Below are positions 56,899-64,000 of a stretch of DNA of 64,000 nt, one piece after another. The stretch is from Geodermatophilus obscurus (lineage in GTDB: Bacteria > Actinomycetota > Actinomycetes > Mycobacteriales > Geodermatophilaceae). The first letter of the stretch is position 1; each line of letters opens with the position of its first letter. Below the pieces are notes generated by a model. It was not told the DNA's origin, made no database searches, and was given only the letters and a program-made list of their open reading frames with translations. The DNA is taken from the NCBI RefSeq assembly GCF_900143215.1, contig NZ_FRDM01000011.1:62001-126000 (forward strand), read 5' to 3'. A program made the translations under genes and the position numbers.

Positions 56899-58755
56899 AT
56901 GAACGCCAGCCAGGAGGGCCCGGGCTCCGGGGCCGCACCCGTGGACGACGCCGGCGGGGCCGCGCTCGTCGCGGCGTTGGAGGCCGCCTCCGCCGCGATC
57001 TGGTGCCTGGCCGGGACCGCCCTGGAGCCGGTCTGGGCCAACGCCCGTGCCCGTGCCCTCGGCGCGAACCCGCACGACCTGGCCACGGTCGCCGGCCGCC
57101 GCATCACCGAGCTGGCCGGATCGGTCGCGCGCAGCGGCCGCGCCGAGACGGTGCGCGGCGAACCCGACGCCGCGGGCCGGGCCGCGAACGTCGTGCTGCA
57201 GCCGCTGGAGGTGCGAGGGCAGCCGGGCGTCCTCGTCGTCGTCGAGGCCGACCGGACCGACAGCGGGCACGCCGTGGCGGCCGTCGCGGAGGAGGACGTC
57301 GTCGACCAGGTGCAGCACTCGCTGCTGCCCCCGGCCCTGCCGCTGCTGCCGGACGTGCGGCTGTCCGGCGGCTACCACCGCGCCAGCTCGGTGCACGCCG
57401 CGGGCGGCGACTGGTACGACGCGGTGCCGCTCGGCCGCGGCCGGCTGGCCCTGGTGGTCGGTGACGCCGTGGGTTCCGGCGTGCCCGCCGCCGGGGCGAT
57501 GAGCCGGCTGCGCGGGGCGATGCGCTCGCTGGCCCTGCGCGACCCGTCACCGGCGGCGGTGGTCGCCGCACTGGACGCCTTCGCCGGTCAGATGGAGGAC
57601 GTCGAGGGCGCCTCGGTGTTCTACGGGGTGCTCGAGGCCGCCACCGGACGGCTGACCTACGCCGCGGCCGGGCACCCCGCCCCGCTGCTCGTCCAGGCCG
57701 ACGGCGGTGCCGAGTTCCTCCCGCTGGCGCCCCGCCCGCCGCTGGGCAGCCTGCCCGGGGTGCCGACCGCCGCGGCCACGGCGCAGCTGCCGCAGGGCGC
57801 CACCCTCGTGCTCTTCTCCGACGGCGCCGTCGCCACCGCCGCCTCGCTGTCGGCGGCGGGCCTCGACCGGCTGGCCCGGGTGTCCCGGGCCGCGCTCACC
57901 GCTCCGGGGGCCCTCGCCGGCGACGCGCCGGGTGAGCTGGCTGCAGCCATCGTCGAGGGCCTGACGGACGCCGCGGAGTGCCCCGACGACATCGCCGTGC
58001 TGGTCGCCCACCGCCGCGCCGAGGCGACCGAGCCCCTGGTGCTCGACCTGCCGGCCGTCCCGGCGGCGCTGCCGACGGTCCGCCGGAACCTGGGTGCCTG
58101 GTTGGCCGGGCTGGGTATGGGCGAGCAGGACCGGGTCGGCGTCATGGTCGCGGTGGGGGAGGCAGCCGCCAACGCGGCGGAGCACGCGTACCGCGGTGTC
58201 CAGCCGGGGCGGATGCAGGTGACCGCGGCGGTCGACGTCGACGGGCAGCTCACCGTCACCGTGCGCGACCAGGGCCGGTGGCGCCCGCCGGACCGCGACC
58301 CCGGTGACCGCGGCCGCGGTCTGCTGATCATGCGGCAGCTGGTCGACGGGGTGGTGCTGCAGGACGAGCACGGCACGACGGTCACCCTGAGCATGCGGCT
58401 GCGCCGCGGCCCCGAGGACGACGGAGACCGTCCCGGCGGCAGCAGCGCGGCCGACGTCGTCGTCGACCGGAGCGGTGAGCGCCCGGTGGTGCGGGCGACC
58501 GGCGCGGTGGACGTGCTCGGCGCCGAGCAGATGCGCATCCGGCTGCTGGAGGCGAGCCACGGCGGCACCAGCCGGGTCGAGCTGGACCTGGCCGCGGTCA
58601 CCCTGTTCAGCAGCGCCGCGGTGCGCGTCGTCCTCGCGGTGGCACGGATCGCCGGCGAGGAGGGGTGGCGGCTGGTGGTGCACGCCGCCGAGGGCGGGGT
58701 CACCCGGCACGTCCTCGAGATCAGCGGGCTGGGCGGGCTGGTCGACCTGCGCTGA
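56899..58755 (+). CDS. Multidomain partner-switching regulator: PAS-like, PP2C/SpoIIE phosphatase, HATPase_c, STAS
   Basis: The 618-residue product joins an N-terminal PAS-like domain (about 25-118), a PP2C/SpoIIE phosphatase (about 140-372; metal-site Asp in GGDWYD, GDAVGSG, FSDGA and CPDDIAV), an RsbW-like HATPase_c (about 382-502; GEAAANAAEHAY, RDQGRW, GRGLLIM) and a STAS domain (about 520-618; phospho-acceptor Ser in LFSSAAVRVV). All steps of sigma partner switching are thus in one chain. It diverges from rsbW-sigF, so it probably controls that pair. Start ATG at 56,899 with a weak ribosome binding site. Confidence 0.9.
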   Translation: MNASQEGPGSGAAPVDDAGGAALVAALEAASAAIWCLAGTALEPVWANARARALGANPHDLATVAGRRITELAGSVARSGRAETVRGEPDAAGRAANVVLQPLEVRGQPGVLVVVEADRTDSGHAVAAVAEEDVVDQVQHSLLPPALPLLPDVRLSGGYHRASSVHAAGGDWYDAVPLGRGRLALVVGDAVGSGVPAAGAMSRLRGAMRSLALRDPSPAAVVAALDAFAGQMEDVEGASVFYGVLEAATGRLTYAAAGHPAPLLVQADGGAEFLPLAPRPPLGSLPGVPTAAATAQLPQGATLVLFSDGAVATAASLSAAGLDRLARVSRAALTAPGALAGDAPGELAAAIVEGLTDAAECPDDIAVLVAHRRAEATEPLVLDLPAVPAALPTVRRNLGAWLAGLGMGEQDRVGVMVAVGEAAANAAEHAYRGVQPGRMQVTAAVDVDGQLTVTVRDQGRWRPPDRDPGDRGRGLLIMRQLVDGVVLQDEHGTTVTLSMRLRRGPEDDGDRPGGSSAADVVVDRSGERPVVRATGAVDVLGAEQMRIRLLEASHGGTSRVELDLAAVTLFSSAAVRVVLAVARIAGEEGWRLVVHAAEGGVTRHVLEISGLGGLVDLR

Positions 58756-58801
58756 CGGGCGAACCGCCGTCGTCCCGCGTTTGCGGAACGCCGGCGGTGC
58801 C

Positions 58802-58807
58802 CATCCT
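58802..58807 (+). promoter_or_regulatory. Putative -10 box of leaderless topoisomerase IB promoter
   Basis: CATCCT ends six bases before the GTG start at 58,814, without a ribosome binding site. Confidence 0.35.
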
Positions 58808-58813
58808 GTGGGC

Positions 58814-59830
58814 GTGAGACTCCGCCGCAGTGACGTGCACGGCCCCGGATGGCGGCGCCGGCGTTCCGGCCGCGGCTTCGCGTACTACGACTCCGACGGC
58901 GCTCTCATCAAGGACGAGCGCCTCGACCGGCTCCGCTCCCTGGCCATCCCGCCGGCCTGGCAGGACGTCTGGATCTGCCCCTGGCCCAACGGCCACATCC
59001 AGGCCACCGGTGTGGACGCCGCGGGCCGCCGGCAGTACCGCTACCACGACCAGTGGCGGGCGCGGCGGGACGCCGAGAAGCACGAGCGGGTGCTGGAGAT
59101 CGCCCACCAGCTGCCCGACGTGCGCGACGCCGTCGTCGAGGCGATCCGGGGCCGGGGGCTGACCCGGGACCGGGTGCTGGCCGCCGCGGTCCGGCTGCTG
59201 GACCTGGGCGCCTTCCGCGTCGGCAGCGAGCAGTACGCCGAGGACAACGGCACCTACGGGCTGGCCACGCTGCGCCGGGAGCACGTGCGGGTGCGCGGCG
59301 AGCGGGTGTTCTTCTCCTACACCGCCAAGGGTGGCCTCGAGCGGGAGCTGGAGCTCACCGACAAGCCGACCGCGGACGTCGTCCGGGAGCTGCTCAAGCG
59401 GCCCGAGGAGGGCGAGGAGCTGCTCGGCTACTGGGTGGAGGACCCGGACGGCAACCAGGTGTGGCACGACGTCACCAGCACGGAGGTGAACGCCTACCTC
59501 AAGGAGGTCAGCGACGCGGAGATCACGGCGAAGGACTTCCGCACCTGGAACGCGACCGTGCTGATGGCCGCGACGCTGGCCGCCACGCCGGAGCCGGGGA
59601 CGAAGACGGCCCGCAAGCGGGTGCTCAAGGAGGCCTACGAGCGGGTGTCGGAGACGCTGGGCAACACGCCGGCGGTCTGCAAGGCCAGCTACGTCGACCC
59701 GCGGGTGGTCGACCGGTTCGAGAACGGGGACACCGTGGCGCACGCCCTGCACGAGGCGGCGGAGGCGCCGGACGACCGGACGGCCCAGCAGGTGCTCGAG
59801 CAGGCGGTCTGCCAGCTGCTCAGCGCCTGA
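58814..59830 (+). CDS. DNA topoisomerase IB (poxvirus-like)
   Basis: The 338-residue product is a bacterial type IB topoisomerase: it relaxes supercoils through a 3'-phosphotyrosyl bond. Seen: GRGFAYYDSDGALIKDE, RLDRLRSLAIPPAWQDVWICP, the catalytic Arg/Lys region RVGSEQYAEDNGTYGLATLR and SYTAKGG, and the tyrosine in CKASYVDPRVV near the C-terminus. The GTG start is preceded only by a -10-like box. A strong terminator follows. Together with Ku and LigD downstream it forms a DNA-maintenance neighbourhood, though not an operon. Confidence 0.93.
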   Translation: MRLRRSDVHGPGWRRRRSGRGFAYYDSDGALIKDERLDRLRSLAIPPAWQDVWICPWPNGHIQATGVDAAGRRQYRYHDQWRARRDAEKHERVLEIAHQLPDVRDAVVEAIRGRGLTRDRVLAAAVRLLDLGAFRVGSEQYAEDNGTYGLATLRREHVRVRGERVFFSYTAKGGLERELELTDKPTADVVRELLKRPEEGEELLGYWVEDPDGNQVWHDVTSTEVNAYLKEVSDAEITAKDFRTWNATVLMAATLAATPEPGTKTARKRVLKEAYERVSETLGNTPAVCKASYVDPRVVDRFENGDTVAHALHEAAEAPDDRTAQQVLEQAVCQLLSA

Positions 59831-59866
59831 CGACGAGAGGCCCCGCCGGAGCGGGGCCTCTCGTCG
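59831..59866 (+). terminator. Terminator after topoisomerase IB
   Basis: A 16-base perfect stem CGACGAGAGGCCCCGC/GCGGGGCCTCTCGTCG with loop CGGA starts directly after the stop codon. Confidence 0.9.
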
Positions 59867-59880
59867 GGTGTGTCCCCTGA

Positions 59881-59945
59881 AGGTGGGGAGGACCCCGTCC
59901 TCCCCACCCCTCGCACGCTCGGGGCGGCGCCCTGAACTGGGGCCG
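59881..59945. repeat. Palindromic element, copy 12
   Basis: Left arm GACCCCGTCC (59,891-59,900), core CACCCCTCGCACGCTCGGGG, ending CTGAACTGGGGCC; the right arm is partly decayed. It lies between the topoisomerase terminator and the end of the facing STAS gene. Confidence 0.7.
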
Positions 59946-59966
59946 GGTGGGGCAGGGGGTCCTGCG

Positions 59967-60365
59967 TCAGCGGGCGCTGCCGTCGACGATGGTGAACAGG
60001 TCGATCAGGCCGGTGACCTCGAGCGGGCGGGTGACCGCGCGCGTGGTGGCGATGAGGCGGAGGTCGACGTCGCGGGAGCGGGCCGACTTCTGCGTCTCCA
60101 CGAGGACCGCCAGGCCGGCGGAGCCCAGGAACTGGACGCCCGACAGGTCGATGACCAGGGCCTTGGGCTGCTGCTCGAGCTGCGTGTCCAGCGACGACCG
60201 GAGCACCGGGGCGGTGAACGTGTCCACTTCGCCGACGACCGTCACCGTGACCGCGCCGTCCTCGCCGGTGGAGGTCGAGAGCGTGATCACGTCGTCGAAG
60301 GGTGCCTCCGTGCCCTCGGTCGACACGTCGGGCTGCCCCTCGGCAGGCAGGTCGGATGTGGTCAC
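59967..60365 (-). CDS. Anti-sigma factor antagonist (STAS domain)
   Basis: The 132-residue product is a stand-alone STAS protein: VTVVGEVDTFTAPVLRSSLD, then VIDLSGVQFLGSAGLAVLVE, with the phosphorylatable serine in LGSAGL. When unphosphorylated such proteins bind RsbW and free the sigma factor. A 25-residue unstructured leader precedes the domain. GTG start at 60,365 with GAGAGGAG upstream. It is the likely partner of RsbW 3.6 kb away; the fused phosphatase could dephosphorylate it. Confidence 0.9.
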   Translation of the reverse strand: MTTSDLPAEGQPDVSTEGTEAPFDDVITLSTSTGEDGAVTVTVVGEVDTFTAPVLRSSLDTQLEQQPKALVIDLSGVQFLGSAGLAVLVETQKSARSRDVDLRLIATTRAVTRPLEVTGLIDLFTIVDGSAR

Positions 60366-60530
60366 GGGCTGAGCTCCTCTCAACGGCAGTAGCCGGCGGC
60401 ACGACCGCCCGGTCAATCTACCGCTGCGCGGCCTCCCGGATGTCATGGCCCCCGGACACGCACGTCTCGTTCGTGTCCGTGCCGGGCGGTTCCCCGGCAC
60501 GACCGCGGCTGCCTGCTCAACCGCAACCCC

Positions 60531-60560
60531 AACGTAGACATCCGAGGTCGAACGTGCCAA
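60531..60560 (-). promoter_or_regulatory. Possible sigma-70-type promoter for the STAS gene
   Basis: On the minus strand TTGGCA (plus 60,555-60,560) and TACGTT (plus 60,531-60,536) are 18 bases apart. The leader would be about 160 bases and include a hairpin with GTGCCGGG/CCCGGCAC arms (plus 60,479-60,500). The remainder of the 388-base gap up to 60,680 shows no gene. Confidence 0.35.
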
Positions 60561-60680
60561 CCCGCCCTCGACGAGCGCCACCCACTCGTGACGCCGCGCC
60601 CCCGGAAGGAGGACGTACGGCGTCACGAGTCGTGCGGGTGGCCCTCTCGACCGGGACACGGCCCGCGCCGGGCCCGGTGA

Positions 60681-60752
60681 CGTCCTGGAACGGCCGCCCT
60701 CCAGGGGCCCTCCGCCTGCGCCTGCGAGGCGTGGGGGGAAGGGCGGTCCTCC
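60681..60752. repeat. Palindromic element, copy 13
   Basis: Minus-oriented, starting right after the DUF5709 stop codon: left arm GACCGCCCTTCC, core CCCACGCCTCGCAGGCGCAGG, right arm GGAGGGCGGCC, then CGTTCCAGGACG. All arm positions pair except the recurring A-C mismatch and one G-T pair. Confidence 0.8.
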
Positions 60753-60753
60753 T

Positions 60754-61287
60754 TCAGTCCACGACGTGCATCGCGGACTCCTCCGGGCCCTCGCCGCCGA
60801 CCACCGGGTCGAGGCTGGCCTCGACGTCGTCGGCGGTGCGGTTGGTGCCGGAGTCGGTGTCCGGGGTGGTGTCGTAGTCCTGCTCGAGCTGGCCGAGGCC
60901 GCGGCCCGGGTCCTCGGCGGGGCGCACGTCCGGGACCTCGTCGGCGATCTCCTCCTCCAGGCGCCCGGACAGCGACCTGCCCTCGGACTGCTCGAAGGCG
61001 GTCGTGCCGAAGCCGACGGTCCGGTGGCCCTCCCGGTCGCCCGGCTCCGGGGCGAACTGCGGGTCCTCGGATCGCTGCATGGTCGGGAAGTCGTCCTGGG
61101 AGACGTCCGGGACGCCGTTGTCCTCGGGGAAGACGTCCCGGGCGGTCTGGCCCTCGGGACCGGTGGCCCCGGTGTCGCCGCGGGCGTCGTCGCGGGTCCC
61201 GGTGAGGCCCCGCTCGTCGTCGGGGAACTCGGTGTCGTTGAGGGCGGAGTGGACGGCTCCGCGGTCGGTCTGGTCCGGCTCGGTCAT
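60754..61287 (-). CDS. DUF5709 protein, acidic
   Basis: The 177-residue product is acidic and largely unstructured, with the family features VGFGTTAFEQSEGRSLSGRL, EEEIADEVPDV, and the closing EESAMHVVD. DUF5709 proteins are widespread in actinobacteria and of unknown function; association with stress regulons is plausible given the neighbouring STAS gene but not shown. The ATG at 61,287 has GGAGG upstream, so the long in-frame extension further upstream is not needed. Confidence 0.85.
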   Translation of the reverse strand: MTEPDQTDRGAVHSALNDTEFPDDERGLTGTRDDARGDTGATGPEGQTARDVFPEDNGVPDVSQDDFPTMQRSEDPQFAPEPGDREGHRTVGFGTTAFEQSEGRSLSGRLEEEIADEVPDVRPAEDPGRGLGQLEQDYDTTPDTDSGTNRTADDVEASLDPVVGGEGPEESAMHVVD

Positions 61288-61475
61288 GGGGTTGCCTCCG
61301 TTCTGCGTGCGTCCGCCGTGCGCACGCTCGTCCATCCCGTGGACGGGGGGCCGGTCGGTCGACCGGCGTCGTGATCTCGACCTACCCGCCGGACCCCGCC
61401 CCATGCGTGACCGGCGGGCGGACGCGGCCCCGGCTCGCCGCATGCACCCCCCGGGCGCGGGGTAGCGCGAGTGCC

Positions 61476-62048
61476 ATGGCCCTCACAGACGACCTCCAGC
61501 GGATCGGGGCTCCGGTTCGCCGCTGGGCCCGCCACCAGAAGCGTGAGTACTCGAACGGAGAGCCGCGCCCACTGGCAGGCGACCTCGGGGCCATGGGCGT
61601 CTACCTGGGCCTGGTGTCGGCCGGCGCGGCCGCCGTCCGCGCCTCGGGACGGGAGTTGCCCGACCGCATCCCGCCGGGCGACGCGGCGCTGCTGGCGGTG
61701 GCCACCTTCCGGCTGGCCCGGCGGATCGCCAAGGACCCGGTCACCAGCCCGCTGCGGGCCCCGTTCACCAGCTTCCAGGGCCCGTCGGGTCACGCGGAGG
61801 TCGCCGAGGAGGTCCGCGAGCACGGCGGCGTCAAGCACGCCGTCGGGGAGCTGCTCACCTGTCCGTTCTGCCTGGCGCAGTGGGTGGCGACCGGACTGGT
61901 CTTCGGCTACGTGACCACGCCGAAGGCCACGCGTCTGGTGGCGCTCACCATGACCCTGGTCGCCGGTGCCGACGTCCTGCAGTTCGTCTACGACTCGATC
62001 CAGAACGGCGCGCTCGCGCCCGAGGGCGAGGAGGCCGGCGTGCAGTGA
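61476..62048 (+). CDS. DUF1360 membrane protein
   Basis: The 190-residue product has about four hydrophobic segments and the family motif LLTCPFCLAQWVATGL. It shares conserved pieces with DUF1360 proteins: LAVATFRLARRIAKDPVTSPLRAPF and GPSGHAEVAEEVREHGG. Function is unknown; Bacillus relatives have been linked to sporulation. The ATG at 61,476 has no clear ribosome binding site. The divergent gap to the DUF5709 gene is 188 bases. Confidence 0.82.
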   Translation: MALTDDLQRIGAPVRRWARHQKREYSNGEPRPLAGDLGAMGVYLGLVSAGAAAVRASGRELPDRIPPGDAALLAVATFRLARRIAKDPVTSPLRAPFTSFQGPSGHAEVAEEVREHGGVKHAVGELLTCPFCLAQWVATGLVFGYVTTPKATRLVALTMTLVAGADVLQFVYDSIQNGALAPEGEEAGVQ

Positions 62049-62066
62049 CTCCTCCGTCCGGAGGAG
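62049..62066 (+). terminator. Hairpin after the DUF1360 gene
   Basis: Eight-base perfect stem CTCCTCCG/CGGAGGAG with a two-base loop directly after the stop codon. A -10-like TATCCT for ku follows at 62,106-62,111. Confidence 0.55.
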
Positions 62067-62179
62067 GTGGCGCCGCTCGACCTGCCGGAGGGGCGGCAGC
62101 GGTCCTATCCTGGTGATCTTGACCGCTCCGGCCTTCCCCGCCCGCGGTCCACGGACGGGTCTCTGGACGGGAGCACGGC

Positions 62180-63238
62180 ATGCGGTCGATCTGGCGCGGG
62201 GCGGTGTCCTTCGGCCTGGTCAGCATCGGCGTGAAGCTGTACACGGCCACCGAGGACCACGACATCCGGTTCAACCAGGTGCACGCCACCGACGGCGGGC
62301 GCATCAAGTACCGGCGGGTGTGCTCGATCGACGGTGCGGAGGTCGAGTACGCCGAGATCGCCAAGGGCTACGAACTGCCCGACGGCCAGCTCGTGGTGCT
62401 CACCGACGAGGACTTCGAGGAGCTGCCGCTGGCCAGCCGGCGGGAGATCGAGGTCCTGCAGTTCGTCGACCAGGACGAGATCGACCCGATCCAGTACGAG
62501 AAGACGTACTACCTGGAGCCCGACCCCTCGGCGACCCGCCCGTACGTGCTGCTGCGCGACGCGCTGGAGAACGCCGGCCGGGTCGCCATCACCAAGATCG
62601 CCATCCGGTCGCGGGAGTCGCTGGCCGCGTTGCGCGTGAAGGACGGCGTGATGGTGCTGCACACCATGCGCTGGCCCGACGAGATCCGCCGTCCCGACTT
62701 CGCCTTCCTCGACGAGGACGTCGCCGTCCGGCCGCAGGAGCTGCAGATGGCCGAGGCGCTGATCGGGTCGATGACCGGTGAGTTCGACCCCACCGAGTTC
62801 ACCGACGACTACCGCGAGGCGATGGCCGAGCTGCTCGAGGCCAAGCAGAGCGGCGGCGAGGTGCAGCCGCTGCCGGAGACCGCCGAGTCCGGCGCGGCCG
62901 TCGTCGACCTGATGAGTGCGCTGCGGCGCAGCGTGGAGGCCGCCCGCGGCGGCGCCGCCGCCGAGGAGGCCCCGGGGAAGCCGGCACCGGCGAAGAGGGC
63001 GCTGGCGAAGGAGGCGACGGCGAAGGAGGCGACAGCGGCGCGGAAGGCCACGCGGGGCGCCGACGAGGACGCCGCGCCGGCCCGCCGCACGACGGCGCGG
63101 AAGGCCACCGCGGCGAAGCGGACCAGCGCGGCCGAGAAGACGACGGCCAGGAAGGCGACCGCTGCGAGGAAGGCGGCCGCGACCGTGGAGGCCACCGCCG
63201 AGAAGGCGCCGGCCAAGCGGGCCCGCCGCACCGCCTGA
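62180..63238 (+). CDS. ku: DNA end-binding protein Ku
   Basis: Bacterial Ku binds double-strand ends and recruits LigD for end joining. The 352-residue product has the Ku core (residues 1-255) starting RSIWRGAVSFGLVSIGVKLY, with RRVCSIDGAEVEY and EALIGSMTGEFDPTEFTDDY, followed by a Lys/Ala-rich tail (about 262-352) with repeated RKATAAK-like units. Such tails extend DNA binding in actinobacterial Ku. GGGAG precedes the ATG. The ligase gene starts one base after its stop. Confidence 0.95.
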   Translation: MRSIWRGAVSFGLVSIGVKLYTATEDHDIRFNQVHATDGGRIKYRRVCSIDGAEVEYAEIAKGYELPDGQLVVLTDEDFEELPLASRREIEVLQFVDQDEIDPIQYEKTYYLEPDPSATRPYVLLRDALENAGRVAITKIAIRSRESLAALRVKDGVMVLHTMRWPDEIRRPDFAFLDEDVAVRPQELQMAEALIGSMTGEFDPTEFTDDYREAMAELLEAKQSGGEVQPLPETAESGAAVVDLMSALRRSVEAARGGAAAEEAPGKPAPAKRALAKEATAKEATAARKATRGADEDAAPARRTTARKATAAKRTSAAEKTTARKATAARKAAATVEATAEKAPAKRARRTA

Positions 63239-63239
63239 G

Positions 63240-64000
63240 GTGCCGACCCGGGGGAGCGCCCGGCGGCCGGTCCCGCCGGCCGGAGAGCCGTTCGTCGTCA
63301 CCGAGCACCCGTCCCGCCGCGTCGAGCTGCGGCTGGAGCGCAACGGCGTGCCGTGCTGCTGGGACCTGCCGGAGGGGCCGCCCACCGCGCGGGGCCGGGC
63401 GCTGCCCGCCGTCCCCACGACGGGCGGGAACGGAACCGGGCTGCCGACCTGGGACGCGGGCCGCTACGCCGTCGAGCAGTGGACCGACGACCGCGTCGTC
63501 GTGGTCCTCGGCGGCCGGCGGCTGCACGGCCGCCACGTCCTCTTCCGGTCGCCCGGCGGCGGCTGGCTCGTCCGCGCGCTCGACGCGCCCACGGAGAGGG
63601 CGCCCCTGGTCCCGATGCTCGCCACCGCGGGGGAGCTGCCGGCGCCTCCGCAGGACTCCGAGTGGGGCTACGAGTTCAAGTGGGACGGTGTCCGGGCGGT
63701 GGCCGTCGTCGAGGCCGGGGGGCTGGCGCTCCGGGCCCGCAGCGGCACGGACATCACCGTCCGTTATCCCGAACTGACCCACCTACCGGAGGTGCTGAGC
63801 GGGCACGACGCGGTCGTCGACGGCGAGGTCGTCGCCCTCGACGCGCGCGGCCGGCCGGACTTCGGCGCGCTGCAGGGGCGGATGCACCGGACCGGCCCGG
63901 AGGTGCGCCGGATGGCCGCGGACGCCCCGGTGACCTACCTGGTGTTCGACCTGCTCGCCTGGGAGGGCGAGAGCCTGCTCGCGCTGCCGTACGCGCAGCG
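63240..64000 (+). CDS. ligD: LigD-type ATP-dependent DNA ligase, N-terminal part
   Basis: The frame runs off the right edge. After a GTG one base downstream of the ku stop, residues about 18-70 (EPFVVTEHPSRRVELRLERN) recall the 3'-phosphoesterase domain of LigD, but the usual HHAxRLHYDLRLE core is shortened and its metal-binding histidine pair is missing. From about residue 125 the ligase domain starts, with the nucleotidyl lysine in YEFKWDGVRA (residue 147), RSGTDIT, and DGEVVALDARGRPDF. The visible layout suggests a ligase with a decayed phosphoesterase; a polymerase domain could still follow. Confidence 0.85.
   Translation, partial: MPTRGSARRPVPPAGEPFVVTEHPSRRVELRLERNGVPCCWDLPEGPPTARGRALPAVPTTGGNGTGLPTWDAGRYAVEQWTDDRVVVVLGGRRLHGRHVLFRSPGGGWLVRALDAPTERAPLVPMLATAGELPAPPQDSEWGYEFKWDGVRAVAVVEAGGLALRARSGTDITVRYPELTHLPEVLSGHDAVVDGEVVALDARGRPDFGALQGRMHRTGPEVRRMAADAPVTYLVFDLLAWEGESLLALPYAQ

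Overview
The window is a very GC-rich actinobacterial chromosome segment, most likely from a Geodermatophilaceae-like organism (Blastococcus, Geodermatophilus or Modestobacter type; inferred, not proven). The clues are actinobacteria-specific genes (rbpA, opcA, sufR-led suf operon, a mycothiol-dependent DinB-like enzyme, a SigF/RsbW module), many GTG starts, and many -10 boxes six or seven bases before the start codon. No rRNA, tRNA, CRISPR array, prophage or insertion sequence was seen. The gene order broadly follows the Mycobacterium tuberculosis stretch from pgl/opcA/zwf/tal/tkt through suf, the ABC-F gene, acn, rip, moxR, fabG1-inhA-hemZ and Rv1486c-Rv1488, so this is mostly core chromosome with small lineage-specific insertions.

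Layout. 1-1.4 kb: end of a solute-binding protein, secG and rbpA. 1.7-10.4 kb (minus): a central carbon block pgl-opcA-zwf-pgi-tal-tkt (pentose phosphate pathway plus glucose-6-phosphate isomerase). 10.7-13.8 kb: heme o synthase (ctaB), a secreted ScyD-like protein and heme A synthase (ctaA). 13.9-21.1 kb: the suf operon, sufR-sufB-sufD-Rieske-sufC-sufS-sufU-sufT, with overlapping junctions at nearly every step. 21.2-25.4 kb: two large paralogous polytopic membrane proteins of the SCO7613 type. 25.4-31 kb: ABC-F ATPase, small HTH protein, enoyl-CoA hydratase-like protein, ABC exporter and a SnoaL-like protein. 31.1-36 kb (minus): guanidine exporter behind a guanidine-III riboswitch, CbiX-like chelatase, SDR and aconitase. 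36.2-39.2 kb: sirtuin, a broken gene, a small membrane protein and an acyl-CoA ligase. 39.4-44.5 kb: NlpC/P60 hydrolase, then moxR-DUF58-VWA. 44.6-49.5 kb: a variable stretch with a quinone reductase, small enzymes, a DAHP synthase and two gene remnants. 49.6-54.9 kb: fabG-fabI, ferrochelatase, a conserved hypothetical, NfeD and SPFH. 55-61.3 kb: a stress-sigma module (sigF, rsbW, a PP2C-HATPase-STAS fusion, a separate STAS antagonist, DUF5709) with a topoisomerase IB. 61.4-64 kb: DUF1360, Ku and the start of a LigD-type ligase.

The most interesting signal is a family of palindromic elements of about 60-70 bp at about 13 places. Most lie just after stop codons. They share a core resembling CCCCACCCCTCGCACGCTCG, while the bases of the outer stem differ from copy to copy with compensating changes in the opposite arm. 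At three places the element is read as protein: the tail of sufR, the N-terminus of the CbiX-like chelatase, and a small gene after the sirtuin. In two of these the resulting frame still ends in a four-base overlap with the next gene. Other notable signals are the guanidine-III riboswitch, a consensus SigF promoter in front of rsbW-sigF, a SufR-operator-like palindrome touching the sufR start codon, and a single polypeptide combining sensor, phosphatase, kinase-type ATPase and STAS domains.
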